Shown here one piece after another: positions 1 to 8,771 of a stretch of 64,000 nucleotides of DNA (positions are counted from its first letter, which is position 1; every line of letters begins with the position of its first letter). Under the pieces are notes generated by a model that saw only the letters and a program-made list of their open reading frames with translations, was not told where the DNA came from and did not search any database. Location: NCBI RefSeq assembly GCF_000820145.1, contig NZ_CDBW01000045.1, positions 124,001-188,000 on the forward strand, in the 5' to 3' direction. Made by a program: the position numbers and the translations under genes. This DNA is from Aeromonas sobria. GTDB lineage: Bacteria; Pseudomonadota; Gammaproteobacteria; Enterobacterales; Aeromonadaceae.

Positions 1-3000
1 TGTTATGTAGCAGTATCTCCAGCACATCCATGGCGGTAGGGACTGGCTATTCAGATGATACCGAGTTATTTATTTATGACTTTGCCAAGGCTGGTGATTT
101 CAGACCAAAAGTATTGTTTATATTTGATAATTCAGGAAGTATGGGAGACACTACCTTACTGGCTAAAGCAGAGTATGACCCGGAATTTTCTTACCCTAGG
201 TTAACAAATGATGACGGGAATAACAATTATATTTATTACTCTACTAATGGAACTCCGCCTCAAATAGTTGACTCGAATAACACAAAACGTTTTTTGAAAA
301 ATAAAAATGCATGTGCTACATCTCAAATCGCCTTTAATGAGTTTGGCTTGTTTTCATCTGTTTATTGGAATTATGTTGTATCTGGTAGTGGCAGCAGCAG
401 GAAAGGTGAGTGGAAGCCATTAAAGAACTATACAGCGAACAGCATTAACATAGTCGATTGCCAACAAGATATTTCAGCAAAAAATAATGATAACAGCGGT
501 TTTACTAACTCATATCAGTCAGTATCAGGCTCAATCAAAGGATATCCTGTCAACAGAACAAACAATACCAATATTAGTACGCCTTGGGTTGATAGTGTCG
601 CACCTACCCCTCCTAATACTGGGGGGGGGGAAGTTTTGACTATTTATACAGCAAATTATCTACGTTGGTATTATGCACCTGCAAATATAAGTACCTCCAG
701 ATTAAATGTTGCGAAGCAAGCGCTTCGAGAGTTGGTTCGTTCTACTCCTGCGGTAGACTTTGGTCTTGCAGTGTTCAATCAAAATGATGGTAATAGCAGT
801 ACCAATAAAAATGGTGGTCGTATCATTAGACAAATTATTGGTAATGATGCCGTTTTAGCTGCGGGCAAAACCGGCTCACAAGATTTAATTGATAAATCGA
901 ATAGCCTTGCGGCGGAAACATGGACTCCTTTATGTGAAACCATGTATGAAGCCTACAGCTATTTTGGTGGGCTTGATATATATTTTGGTGATGATGATGC
1001 CAGTCGTAACCCGCAGCGTGATGCCAATGCTGAAATACCGTTGAGTAATAAGTATAAGTCCCCATATGATAAGTGTTCTAATAATGGCTATATTATATAT
1101 ATGACGGATGGTGCACCAACTTATGATACTGCTGCAAATAGTCTAGTGGCCGATTTGCTAAACAAGTCTGCTGATCCTAATAAACCTGGTTATAGTAGCA
1201 CGGTCGCCTATGGTACAAGTAATGAGAAAAGCTATCTTGCGGCGCTCGCTGGTTATATGAAAAATAACGATGTTAATACATCTGCGGCGGGTAAACAAAC
1301 GGTCACCACTTTTACAGTCGGCTTTGGTGATGAGGCGATTAAAGGGGCTGGCGTTCTGTTGGCTGAAACAGCTCGTCGTGGTGGCGGTAAATATTATCCT
1401 GCGACTGATGCGACGCAATTAAATGAAGCCTTAAAATCTTCATTGTTAGCCATTTTAAAAATGAATACATCCCTCGTCTCGCCCGCAATTGCCACCAATA
1501 ACTTTGACCGCACCCGCAGCCTTAATAATATTTATTATGCGATGTTTGAGCCGGGTGCAGGCCCCAGATGGAAAGGAAATCTGAAAAAGCTGGTTTTAGC
1601 CCCTGAAAAAGGATACGTGGTTGATCAAAGTGGTATGCCTGCGATTGGTATCGACGGGACTATCCTTGAAGCTGCCAAGACCTTCTGGTCCTCAACTAGC
1701 GATGGCAACAAGGTTGCGGAAGGGGGAGTGCAAGAGATGCTGGCAGCTAAGGTCAATCGAAATATCTATATTATCCCCCCTTCAACAAATACCTTGAGTG
1801 CCTTTCTCGGGAGTAATAGCAAAAGTGCTCTTGAAAGTATGGCTGGTGGTGCGACTCAACTGCGCACTGTCATGAATCTGAATAGCGCTGATAATATAGA
1901 TGACCTTCTTAATTGGATGAAAGGCATTGATGCTTTTGATGAGAATAAGGGTGGTGATACGGATGATATTCGTGAAGATATTCTTGGTGATCCGCTGCAT
2001 TCACGTCCGCTAGTTATTAACTACGGTTGTACAAAATTATCAGGGCAAACATCTTGTATTTCAGACCTGAGGTTGGTTATGGGGACAAATAGCGGGTTCC
2101 TGCATATGTTTAAAGATAGTGACAAAACTGTTGATTCAACCGTTGATGAAAGCTGGGCGATCATGCCATATCAATTTATCGCTAATCAAAAAATGCTGAA
2201 AGATAATCTGGATTCATCGGTGCACATTTATGGTGTTGATGCATCCCCCATGGTATTGGTCAATGAAAAAATTAAAGATGGACATATACAGGCTTCGCAG
2301 GGTGATAAGGTATGGTTGTTTTCAGGGTTGAGAGGTGGTGGTAGTGCATACTATGCCATCAACATTTCCAACCCCGATGCACCTTCCTTAATGTGGCGCC
2401 TCGATAAAAATAGTACCGGTTTTAGTAAGCTTGGTGAGACGTGGTCTATTCCTGAAGTGGCATTTATTCCTGGCTATTACACAACAGAAGGCAATAACCC
2501 AAAAAACTACAAGCCGGTTTTGATATTTTCTGGTGGTTACGACCAAGCTAAGAGCTACTTGGGCCAAGGAACTGAAGATAGTTCTGGTTTGGGTGTTTAC
2601 ATGGTTGATGCGGAAACAGGGGCTTTAATTTTCAGCTTTACTCCTGATGTAAGTGGTGAAAAAAACAAACAAGTTACGGGTATGACATACAGTATGCCAG
2701 GCTCAGTCTCTGTGCTGGACAGTGATGGTGATGGCATTTCTGACCGAATTTATGCGGGCGATACCGGTGGCCAGATCTGGCGTATCGATATGAAAGGAAC
2801 AGATAAATCCAAGTGGACGGCGATCAAGTTTGCCAGCTTGGGTAATGCTCATCTGACAGGGACTGCAAAAAAACTGGAAGATGATCGCCGTTTCTTTACT
2901 CAACCAGTATTGGTGCGCACCATCAACAAAGGCTGGAAATATGATGGGACAAATTATCTCTACAGTGAGCGCCCGTTTGATGCTGTGTTGATAGGAAGTG

Positions 3001-3671
3001 GTGATCGTAATCGTCCCTCCTCAGAAGCCATCACCAATAATGTTTATGTGATGCTCCGTGACTACAATGTCAGTCCGAGCTTGTTTGGCGGTACCTCTGA
3101 GCCATCAGTGCCATCAAGTATCACATTGAACGACCTCTATGATGTGACCAGTGACCCATTTACCGGTTTGAATGAAGAGCAGATCGTTAATACAACCAAG
3201 GCTCTTACCAGCAAACAAGGGTGGAAATTCTGGCTCAATGAAAGCGGTGAAAAATCCATGGGGGCTGGCTTGGTGTTACAAGGCAAGCTCTACTTCACCT
3301 CTTTCCTGCCTCAGGTGCAGGACTTCCAGCAATGTACCATCCAATCTATCGGTGCCATGCGTCAGTATATGATTGATATGCACTACGGCACATCGTTCAA
3401 ATATGTGCTGGATAGTAGCAATCAGGAAGTTATTCAGCGTTACGTAGAGGTACAAAATAAGGTCGCTGATGACCTGGTTATTCATGGCGGTGATGATGGC
3501 CGGATTAGAATTATCGGTGGTGCACCAGGCAAGGAGGTCATCCTCACAGATGATGGAAAGGGAGAGCCGGAACGCTGCACCGGAGAAGGTGAATGTTCAC
3601 AAGGGGCCGAGGAGGCCAAAATGGATATGTCTCCCAAGAAAATCTATCTCTATGAAGGAGAGCAGGGATGA
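1..3671 (+). CDS. pilY1: PilY1-like type IV pilus biogenesis/adhesin protein (5' partial)
   Basis: Type IV pilus tip and biogenesis protein. The reading frame is open to the left edge of the window. The ATG at position 30 lacks a signal peptide after it, so the true start is probably outside. Counting from that ATG, a von Willebrand A fold begins near residue 27 with a MIDAS motif DNSGSMG (D33, S35, S37). The C-terminal half is a beta-propeller-like PilY1 domain, with a calcium-loop-like DSDGDGISD at about residues 897-905. Known PilY1 proteins bind Ca2+ there and control pilus extension and retraction. A run of 10 G at 621-630 encodes three glycines and looks slippage-prone. The last codon overlaps the next gene by 4 bases. 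The gene is more AT-rich than the bulk of the window, which suggests exchange between strains. Confidence 0.9.
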   Translation, partial: LCSSISSTSMAVGTGYSDDTELFIYDFAKAGDFRPKVLFIFDNSGSMGDTTLLAKAEYDPEFSYPRLTNDDGNNNYIYYSTNGTPPQIVDSNNTKRFLKNKNACATSQIAFNEFGLFSSVYWNYVVSGSGSSRKGEWKPLKNYTANSINIVDCQQDISAKNNDNSGFTNSYQSVSGSIKGYPVNRTNNTNISTPWVDSVAPTPPNTGGGEVLTIYTANYLRWYYAPANISTSRLNVAKQALRELVRSTPAVDFGLAVFNQNDGNSSTNKNGGRIIRQIIGNDAVLAAGKTGSQDLIDKSNSLAAETWTPLCETMYEAYSYFGGLDIYFGDDDASRNPQRDANAEIPLSNKYKSPYDKCSNNGYIIYMTDGAPTYDTAANSLVADLLNKSADPNKPGYSSTVAYGTSNEKSYLAALAGYMKNNDVNTSAAGKQTVTTFTVGFGDEAIKGAGVLLAETARRGGGKYYPATDATQLNEALKSSLLAILKMNTSLVSPAIATNNFDRTRSLNNIYYAMFEPGAGPRWKGNLKKLVLAPEKGYVVDQSGMPAIGIDGTILEAAKTFWSSTSDGNKVAEGGVQEMLAAKVNRNIYIIPPSTNTLSAFLGSNSKSALESMAGGATQLRTVMNLNSADNIDDLLNWMKGIDAFDENKGGDTDDIREDILGDPLHSRPLVINYGCTKLSGQTSCISDLRLVMGTNSGFLHMFKDSDKTVDSTVDESWAIMPYQFIANQKMLKDNLDSSVHIYGVDASPMVLVNEKIKDGHIQASQGDKVWLFSGLRGGGSAYYAINISNPDAPSLMWRLDKNSTGFSKLGETWSIPEVAFIPGYYTTEGNNPKNYKPVLIFSGGYDQAKSYLGQGTEDSSGLGVYMVDAETGALIFSFTPDVSGEKNKQVTGMTYSMPGSVSVLDSDGDGISDRIYAGDTGGQIWRIDMKGTDKSKWTAIKFASLGNAHLTGTAKKLEDDRRFFTQPVLVRTINKGWKYDGTNYLYSERPFDAVLIGSGDRNRPSSEAITNNVYVMLRDYNVSPSLFGGTSEPSVPSSITLNDLYDVTSDPFTGLNEEQIVNTTKALTSKQGWKFWLNESGEKSMGAGLVLQGKLYFTSFLPQVQDFQQCTIQSIGAMRQYMIDMHYGTSFKYVLDSSNQEVIQRYVEVQNKVADDLVIHGGDDGRIRIIGGAPGKEVILTDDGKGEPERCTGEGECSQGAEEAKMDMSPKKIYLYEGEQG
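621..630 (+). repeat. Homopolymeric G10 tract inside pilY1
   Basis: Ten consecutive G, in frame as three glycine codons plus the first base of a glutamate codon. With nine G the frame hits TGA within three codons of the tract. With eleven G it runs about 50 codons to a TGA. Either slip would truncate the protein near 200-250 residues from the ATG at 30. Confidence 0.9.
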
Positions 3672-3949
3672 AACGCACGCTGCTCTGGCTGGTGAGCTTA
3701 CCCTTGTTGGTACAGGCTCAAACTGAAGACATAAAATGTTATGTCACTCTAGAAGGTGGCGTGCAGATGGTGTTGCAGCAGCCGGTTGCTGATACCAGCA
3801 AGGCAAATCTGGACCGGGTTTTTAAATTAAAGGGTTATGAGGTTGATGGTGTGGTGCGCCCGGTGATAGAGGTGATCGAGTGCGTACCCTTGGCGGCAAC
3901 CTTTTCGCTGGCTGCTGCAAAAAAACAAGACGACATTCAACCCAGATAG
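3668..3949 (+). CDS. Small exported protein downstream of pilY1
   Basis: A 93-residue protein with a short signal peptide (KR then a hydrophobic stretch ending LVQAQ), so probably periplasmic or secreted. Two cysteines remain after the signal region (CYV, ECV) and could form a disulfide. The ATG overlaps the pilY1 stop codon (ATGA), which implies translational coupling and a role tied to pilus assembly. I do not recognise a family. A short partner gene after pilY1 occurs in several minor-pilin clusters, but any pilus function here is inference from position. Confidence 0.75.
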   Translation: MKRTLLWLVSLPLLVQAQTEDIKCYVTLEGGVQMVLQQPVADTSKANLDRVFKLKGYEVDGVVRPVIEVIECVPLAATFSLAAAKKQDDIQPR

Positions 3950-3969
3950 GTTTGGTGATGGCGTCGGGC

Positions 3970-4002
3970 AAAGGGGCTAAGAACAACTCAGCCCCTTTTT
4001 TT
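3970..4002 (+). terminator. Rho-independent terminator after the pilY1 operon
   Basis: A perfect 9-bp stem (AAAGGGGCT / AGCCCCTTT) with an 11-base loop, followed by a T run on the + strand. It overlaps the stop codon of the convergent pseudopilin gene. Confidence 0.85.
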
Positions 4003-4504
4003 CACTCCGGCTTCGCCCTGATGGCGAGACGATAATATCGACTCGTGATACTTGGTCGATGCAAAACCGGAGTGTCATGTTGGTGCCAATCGCTGTGCCA
4101 TCCGGGCTAAAGCGTACAAATTGTCGATTGGCCGTGATGGTATGTTTCTCAAGAAAGGGTTCTGTTGCTGATAGCAAGATATCGCCACTTGCAACATTGA
4201 GTTGGCGATCCTGATTGGTGTCGATAAATACCAGCATGCGTTGGGCGCCGATTTGATTTGCGGTTATGCAACTCTCGGTTGTGGCGCTACTGACAGGAGT
4301 GGCAAGGCATGCGGTGACGGTTTGTTGCTGCGTGATGGCTTGCCGTTGACCGAAGATCAAATGATCCAAAAGGTTTCGGCTGTAGATGTCGCTGTCACTG
4401 TTGGTGATCAGGCTTGCCAATGACGGTAGACCCATGGTCAGCAAGATAATGGTCAGGCTTACTGAAATCAAAAACTCCAGCAAGGTAAAGCCATGTTTTT
4501 TCAT
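3977..4504 (-). CDS. FimT/GspH-family minor pseudopilin (copy 2)
   Basis: Minor type IV pseudopilin of 175 residues. The leader MKKHG is followed by FTLLEFLIS, a class III prepilin peptidase site with the conserved Glu at +5, then a hydrophobic helix. The GspH/FimT domain ends in a Cys-containing tail. The ATG at 4504 is preferred over an upstream TTG at 4525 because AAGGA lies 10 bases before it and the leader then has typical length. It lies downstream of a similar gene on the same strand, about 97 bp away. FimT proteins act in pilus priming and, in some species, DNA binding during uptake. Confidence 0.85.
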   Translation of the reverse strand: MKKHGFTLLEFLISVSLTIILLTMGLPSLASLITNSDSDIYSRNLLDHLIFGQRQAITQQQTVTACLATPVSSATTESCITANQIGAQRMLVFIDTNQDRQLNVASGDILLSATEPFLEKHTITANRQFVRFSPDGTAIGTNMTLRFCIDQVSRVDIIVSPSGRSRSEKKGLSCS

Positions 4505-4601
4505 GCCGAGTGAGTCCTTGTTCAAAAGAGACTCTAAGCATAGCCATTGGATTGAAATGGATCCTTTGGCTCTTGTGTGTTTCAGCAGTAGCTAAAACTT
4601 C

Positions 4602-5120
4602 TCATGGACAGACAGCACCACTTGCCTGGCTATGGGCACGTCCGGCAGGCATAACTTCAATCTCAATGCTTTTTTCACCGCTTACACAGAGTGAAAAAAT
4701 GACCTCGCTGTCAGACGTAATGGTGCCATCGGGGGTGAAGCGCAGCGCCTGTGCATCTGCAGAAATGGCCAGTGCTGTGGGAAACTCGGGACTTGCCGCA
4801 ATCGTTGTTTCGCTACCATTGAGCTTTTGGTCGCTGTTACTATCGATAAAGGCGATCAGCCGGGTCGCTCCATTTTGATTGGCAGCAATGCACTCCTCGA
4901 CCGAATTATTGATAGTGGTCAGGCAGAGAGTAACCGTTTGCTGGTTGGAGATGGCTTGTTGTCTGGCGTAGTTCAAGTGGTTGAGGAGGCTCTTTTCTTG
5001 GGTCGCCAAATCATTGCTGCCAAGCAGGTTAGAGAGGGAAGGAATACCAATCCCCAACAGAATGACGCCCAGCGCAATGGCGATCATCAACTCCATGAGG
5101 GTAAATCCGGCGTTTTTCAT
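4602..5120 (-). CDS. FimT/GspH-family minor pseudopilin (copy 1)
   Basis: A 172-residue pseudopilin. The leader MKNAG is cut before FTLMELMIAIALG, with Glu at +5. The layout matches its downstream neighbour: a CLTT/CIAANQ-type cysteine pair, an FIDSN stretch, an RFTPDGT segment and a C-terminal Cys-Pro. The similar architecture and shared motifs (ANQ.GA.R, FIDxNxDxxLN, RFxPDGT) indicate a tandem duplication. The gene is divergent from nadE with 146 bp between the starts. A clear Shine-Dalgarno sequence is lacking. Confidence 0.85.
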   Translation of the reverse strand: MKNAGFTLMELMIAIALGVILLGIGIPSLSNLLGSNDLATQEKSLLNHLNYARQQAISNQQTVTLCLTTINNSVEECIAANQNGATRLIAFIDSNSDQKLNGSETTIAASPEFPTALAISADAQALRFTPDGTITSDSEVIFSLCVSGEKSIEIEVMPAGRAHSQASGAVCP

Positions 5121-5266
5121 ATCTGCTGAGGCCTGTCGTTCCGTGACTGTTTACAGCTTATCCCTCCCGTTGATTGCTGTCACATGGTTACGCCTGTCTT
5201 GAACTGGCAGATTGCCCCCCTTTTCTTTATCATTCCCCATCATTTTTGATTTTAAGATGCATCGCC

Positions 5267-6889
5267 ATGGCAAAAGCCCTCTCTCTGATGCTTGCCCAGT
5301 TGAATCTGACGGTAGGCGCCATCGAAGATAACACTGACAAAGTGCTCGCTGCGGCGGCTCAAGCCGAGCAGCAAGGCGCTGATCTGCTGGTCTGCTCCGA
5401 GCTGGCCCTGACCGGCTATCCACCAGAAGATCTGCTGCTGCGTGCCGATCTGATGATCCGGGTCGATGCCGCGCTGGCTCGCGTTGCCGCATGGCAGGGC
5501 AACTGTGCCATTTTGGTGGGTCATCCCTGGCGTGAAGGGGAGGCGCTCTACAATGCGGCCTCTCTTTATGAGCACGGCAAGCTGATTGCCCGTTACTTCA
5601 AGCAGGACTTGCCCAACTACGGTGTGTTTGACGAGAAGCGCTACTTCACCGCAGCCACCGAGACTTGCGTGGTGCCGTTCCGTGGTCACCAGCTGGGGCT
5701 GCTGATCTGCGAAGACCTGTGGCAACCTGGTCCGGCGCTGGCCGCTAAGGCGGCTGGGGCAGAGTTGCTGCTCACCATCAATGCGTCGCCCTACGATCAG
5801 GAGAAACCCTGGATCCGCCGCGAGCTGATGGCGGAGCGCTGCGATCAGACCGGCCTGCCATTGGTCTATCTCAATCAGGTCTGTGGTCAGGATGAGCTGA
5901 TTTTCGATGGTTGCTCCAAGGTGTTCAACAGCCAGGGCGAGTTGACCCACAAGCTCGCCCCGTTTGCCGAAGAGCTGGCGCTGGTGCGCTTTGCCGATAG
6001 TCAGCCGGTGAAAGAGTGTGAACCGGCTGCGCCGCTCGAGCCGTTGGCCGAAACCTATCAGGCGCTGGTGCTGGCGGTGCGTGACTATGTCACCAAAAAC
6101 GGCTTCCACGGCGCTGTGCTGGGCCTCTCCGGCGGGATCGACTCAGCCCTGACCTTGGCAATCGCTGCTGACGCCATCGGGGCCGACAAGGTGCAGGCGG
6201 TGATGATGCCGTTCCGCTATACCGCCCAGATGAGCGTGGAAGATGCCAAAGAGCAGGCCGAACGGATGGGGGTTGAGTTCAACATCATCTCCATCGAGCC
6301 GATGTTCGAAGGCTTTATGACCCAGCTGGCGCCGCTGTTTGAAGGCACCGCCCGGGACACTACCGAAGAGAACCTGCAGGCGCGCTGCCGCGGTGTGCTG
6401 CTGATGGCGCTCTCCAACAAGCGTCGTCGCATCGTGCTGACCACCGGCAACAAGAGCGAAATGGCGGTCGGTTATGCCACGCTGTACGGTGACATGGCGG
6501 GCGGTTTCGACGTGTTGAAAGATGTACCCAAGACGCTGGTCTTCAAATTGTGCGAATATCGCAACTCGGTCGACTACGTGATCCCGCAGCGGGTTATCGA
6601 TCGTCCTCCTTCAGCGGAGCTGGCGCCGGATCAGGTGGATCAGGACAGTCTGCCCCCTTACGACATCCTCGATGCGATCCTCAAGCGCTACGTGGAAGAG
6701 GATGCCTCGGTCGCCGACATGGTGGCAGAAGGCTTTGAGGAAGCGGTGGTGCGCAAGGTGATCCGGCTGGTGGATCTCAACGAATACAAGCGCCGTCAGG
6801 CGGCGGTCGGGCCCCGTATTACGGCTCGCAACTTTGGTAAGGATCGCCGTTACCCCATTACATCCGGGTTCGGCAAACAGAACTGGTAA
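5267..6889 (+). CDS. nadE: Glutamine-dependent NAD+ synthetase
   Basis: Makes NAD+ from deamido-NAD+, ATP and glutamine in the cytoplasm. It has 540 residues. An N-terminal nitrilase-type amidase domain (about 1-265) carries the Glu-Lys-Cys triad at E45, K112 and C148 (LLICEDLW). The C-terminal synthetase has the PP-loop SGGIDS at 288-293 and a TTGNKSE motif. The start at ATG 5267 gives a conventional MAKALSLMLAQLNL start to the amidase fold; an upstream in-frame extension is unlikely. The PII gene glnB follows after 9 bp, so the two are probably co-transcribed. Confidence 0.95.
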   Translation: MAKALSLMLAQLNLTVGAIEDNTDKVLAAAAQAEQQGADLLVCSELALTGYPPEDLLLRADLMIRVDAALARVAAWQGNCAILVGHPWREGEALYNAASLYEHGKLIARYFKQDLPNYGVFDEKRYFTAATETCVVPFRGHQLGLLICEDLWQPGPALAAKAAGAELLLTINASPYDQEKPWIRRELMAERCDQTGLPLVYLNQVCGQDELIFDGCSKVFNSQGELTHKLAPFAEELALVRFADSQPVKECEPAAPLEPLAETYQALVLAVRDYVTKNGFHGAVLGLSGGIDSALTLAIAADAIGADKVQAVMMPFRYTAQMSVEDAKEQAERMGVEFNIISIEPMFEGFMTQLAPLFEGTARDTTEENLQARCRGVLLMALSNKRRRIVLTTGNKSEMAVGYATLYGDMAGGFDVLKDVPKTLVFKLCEYRNSVDYVIPQRVIDRPPSAELAPDQVDQDSLPPYDILDAILKRYVEEDASVADMVAEGFEEAVVRKVIRLVDLNEYKRRQAAVGPRITARNFGKDRRYPITSGFGKQNW

Positions 6890-6898
6890 GGAGTCACC

Positions 6899-7237
6899 AT
6901 GAAGAAGATTGAAGCCATCATCAAACCGTTCAAGCTGGACGATGTGCGCGAGGCCCTGGCCGAGATCGGCATCAACGGCATGACCGTATCCGAAGTCAAA
7001 GGCTTCGGCCGCCAGAAGGGCCATACCGAGCTCTATCGCGGCGCCGAGTATATGGTCGACTTCCTGCCGAAAGTGAAGGTGGAGCTGGTGGTGCAGGACG
7101 AGGATCTCGATGCCTGTCTGGAAGCGATCCAGAATACCGCTCGCACCGGCAAGATTGGTGATGGCAAAATCTTCGTCTGCGAGGTGGAGCGTGTCATTCG
7201 TATCCGTACCGGCGAAGAGAACGAAGACGCGATCTGA
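6899..7237 (+). CDS. glnB: Nitrogen regulatory protein P-II
   Basis: Trimeric signalling protein that senses 2-oxoglutarate, ATP/ADP and, by uridylylation, glutamine. It has 112 residues, the family's normal length. The T-loop YRGAEY carries the uridylylated tyrosine Y51, and TGKIGDGKIF is the conserved B-loop. The AAGGAG ribosome site is well placed. Sitting right behind nadE fits known PII control of glutamine-using NAD+ synthetases in some proteobacteria; that link here is inference. Confidence 0.96.
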   Translation: MKKIEAIIKPFKLDDVREALAEIGINGMTVSEVKGFGRQKGHTELYRGAEYMVDFLPKVKVELVVQDEDLDACLEAIQNTARTGKIGDGKIFVCEVERVIRIRTGEENEDAI

Positions 7238-7287
7238 CCTTGGCTATCTCTTTACCTGACCAGAGGCGCGAAGCGCGACCTCACTTG

Positions 7288-7890
7288 ATGGGGTGGATGC
7301 GCGTTCTGGTGGGTGCCAGCATGTTGGCTAGCCTGACCGCCTGTAGTACCCGTCCACCGGCTCAGCCGGAGAATCTGTGCCAGATCTTTCGCGAGAAGCC
7401 GGAGTGGCACAAGGCCGCGCTCAAGATGAACGAGAAGTGGGGGACGCCGATCCACGTGATCATGGCCATGATGTATCAGGAGTCCTCTTACGTACATGAC
7501 GCCCAGCCGCCGATGCAGTATTTCCTCTTCATCCCGACCGGGCGGGCCAGTTCAGCTTATGGTTATGCTCAGGTCAAAGATGAAACCTGGGCTGATTACC
7601 AGCGGGAAACCGGCAACAGCTGGAGTGACCGCGATGACTTTGCCGACGCCATCGATTTTATGGGTTGGTACACGAACAAAGCCCAGCGGCTCAATGGCAC
7701 CTCCAAGTGGGATGCCTATGGCCAGTACCTCAACTATCACGAAGGGTGGGGTGGCTACCGGCGTGGCAGCTATCGCAGCAAGGGGTGGTTGATGAAGACC
7801 TCTCGCAAGGTGGAAGCTCGCGCCCAGCGCTACGGCGCCCAGTACCGTCAATGCAAGGACCAGCTCTCCCGTGGGGGCTGGTTCTGGTAA
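7288..7890 (+). CDS. SLT-domain lipoprotein (putative lytic transglycosylase)
   Basis: Outer-membrane-type lipoprotein of about 200 residues. A short signal peptide ends in the lipobox LTAC. The body has the lysozyme-like transglycosylase fold: YQESSY holds the presumed catalytic Glu, and AYGYAQVKDETW plus YLNYHEGWGGY match the GYGQ and substrate-groove motifs. The start is uncertain: TTG 7240 follows the glnB stop, while ATG 7288 or 7297 gives a normal signal peptide. It probably cleaves peptidoglycan at the inner face of the outer membrane. It lies between glnB and luxS on the same strand. Confidence 0.8.
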   Translation: MGWMRVLVGASMLASLTACSTRPPAQPENLCQIFREKPEWHKAALKMNEKWGTPIHVIMAMMYQESSYVHDAQPPMQYFLFIPTGRASSAYGYAQVKDETWADYQRETGNSWSDRDDFADAIDFMGWYTNKAQRLNGTSKWDAYGQYLNYHEGWGGYRRGSYRSKGWLMKTSRKVEARAQRYGAQYRQCKDQLSRGGWFW

Positions 7891-7908
7891 CCAAATCAGG
7901 AGTCAGAA

Positions 7909-8418
7909 ATGCCGTTATTGGACAGTTTTACCGTTGACCACACCCGTATGGAAGCGCCAGCGGTGCGTGTGGCCAAGACCATGCAGACCCCGAACAAGGA
8001 CACTATTACCGTGTTCGACCTGCGTTTCTGTGTGCCTAACCAAGAGATCCTCTCCGAGCGCGGTATCCATACGCTGGAACACCTGTTCGCCGGTTTTATG
8101 CGTGATCACCTGAATGGCAACGGCGTGGAGATCATCGACATCTCCCCCATGGGTTGCCGTACCGGCTTCTACATGAGCCTGATCGGCGCGCCGGACGAAG
8201 CCCGTGTTGGCGCAGCCTGGCAGGCAGCCATGAGCGACGTGCTGACCGTGCAGGATCAGGCCAAGATCCCCGAGCTGAACGAGTATCAGTGCGGCACCTA
8301 CAGCATGCACTCGCTGGAAGAAGCGCACGCCATCGCCCGTCATGTGCTGGAGCGCGGTATCGGCGTCAACCACAACGACGAGCTGGCCCTGCCGGAAGAG
8401 AAGCTGAAGAGCCTGTGA
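7909..8418 (+). CDS. luxS: S-ribosylhomocysteine lyase (AI-2 synthesis)
   Basis: Cleaves S-ribosylhomocysteine to homocysteine and DPD, the precursor of autoinducer-2, within the activated methyl cycle. It has 169 residues, as usual. The metal site is HTLEH (H54, E57, H58) with C128, and the catalytic Cys is C83 in PMGCRTGFY. A CAGGAG ribosome site precedes ATG 7909. A strong terminator follows, so luxS ends this transcription unit. Confidence 0.97.
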   Translation: MPLLDSFTVDHTRMEAPAVRVAKTMQTPNKDTITVFDLRFCVPNQEILSERGIHTLEHLFAGFMRDHLNGNGVEIIDISPMGCRTGFYMSLIGAPDEARVGAAWQAAMSDVLTVQDQAKIPELNEYQCGTYSMHSLEEAHAIARHVLERGIGVNHNDELALPEEKLKSL

Positions 8419-8464
8419 GGCTGATGAGCTGTCGCTCATCGGATAACCTCTTCAGGGAATGTTA

Positions 8465-8500
8465 AAAGAGCCGGTCAGCCATGCTGACCGGCTCTTTCTA
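8465..8500 (+). terminator. Terminator after luxS
   Basis: Perfect 15-bp stem, AAAGAGCCGGTCAGC at 8465-8479 and its complement at 8483-8497, with a CAT loop. The T run is short. Confidence 0.85.
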
Positions 8501-8594
8501 TCTCGACCGACCGCAAAAATGGGGATGGCTTGCTCCCCTTGCCAACTCTGATTAGGATGGTTTTTGACCTGAACCTGTTGGCGGAGGTGTGACG

Positions 8595-8771
8595 ATGAAA
8601 GGGGTATTGCTGCGTTGGCTGGCCCGTTACGATGCATGGTGTGAGGAGTGGGGGCTCACTCAGGAGAACCGGCGCTGCTGCACGCCGGTTCGTTATGATG
8701 ATTCAAGCAAAGAGCGAGCTTGCGCAGAAGAGGCTGAGCTCAATCAGAATTGCGGGTCACGGCGCCGGTAA
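8595..8771 (+). CDS. Small DUF5363-type protein
   Basis: A 58-residue protein. The segment RWLARYDAWCEEWGL followed by RCCTPVRYD resembles the DUF5363 family of short proteins in Vibrio and Aeromonas, whose function is unknown. ATG 8595 is chosen because GGAGG sits 7 bases upstream; a GTG at 8589 is too close. The 3' end overlaps the convergent pilin gene by about 30 bp. Family membership is from memory of the motif, not a search. Confidence 0.65.
   Translation: MKGVLLRWLARYDAWCEEWGLTQENRRCCTPVRYDDSSKERACAEEAELNQNCGSRRR

Noticed and set aside
7240..7287. TTG at 7240 as the start of the SLT lipoprotein gene
   Set aside because: It would place 16 mostly polar residues before a normal lipoprotein signal peptide; ATG 7288 or 7297 fits better.
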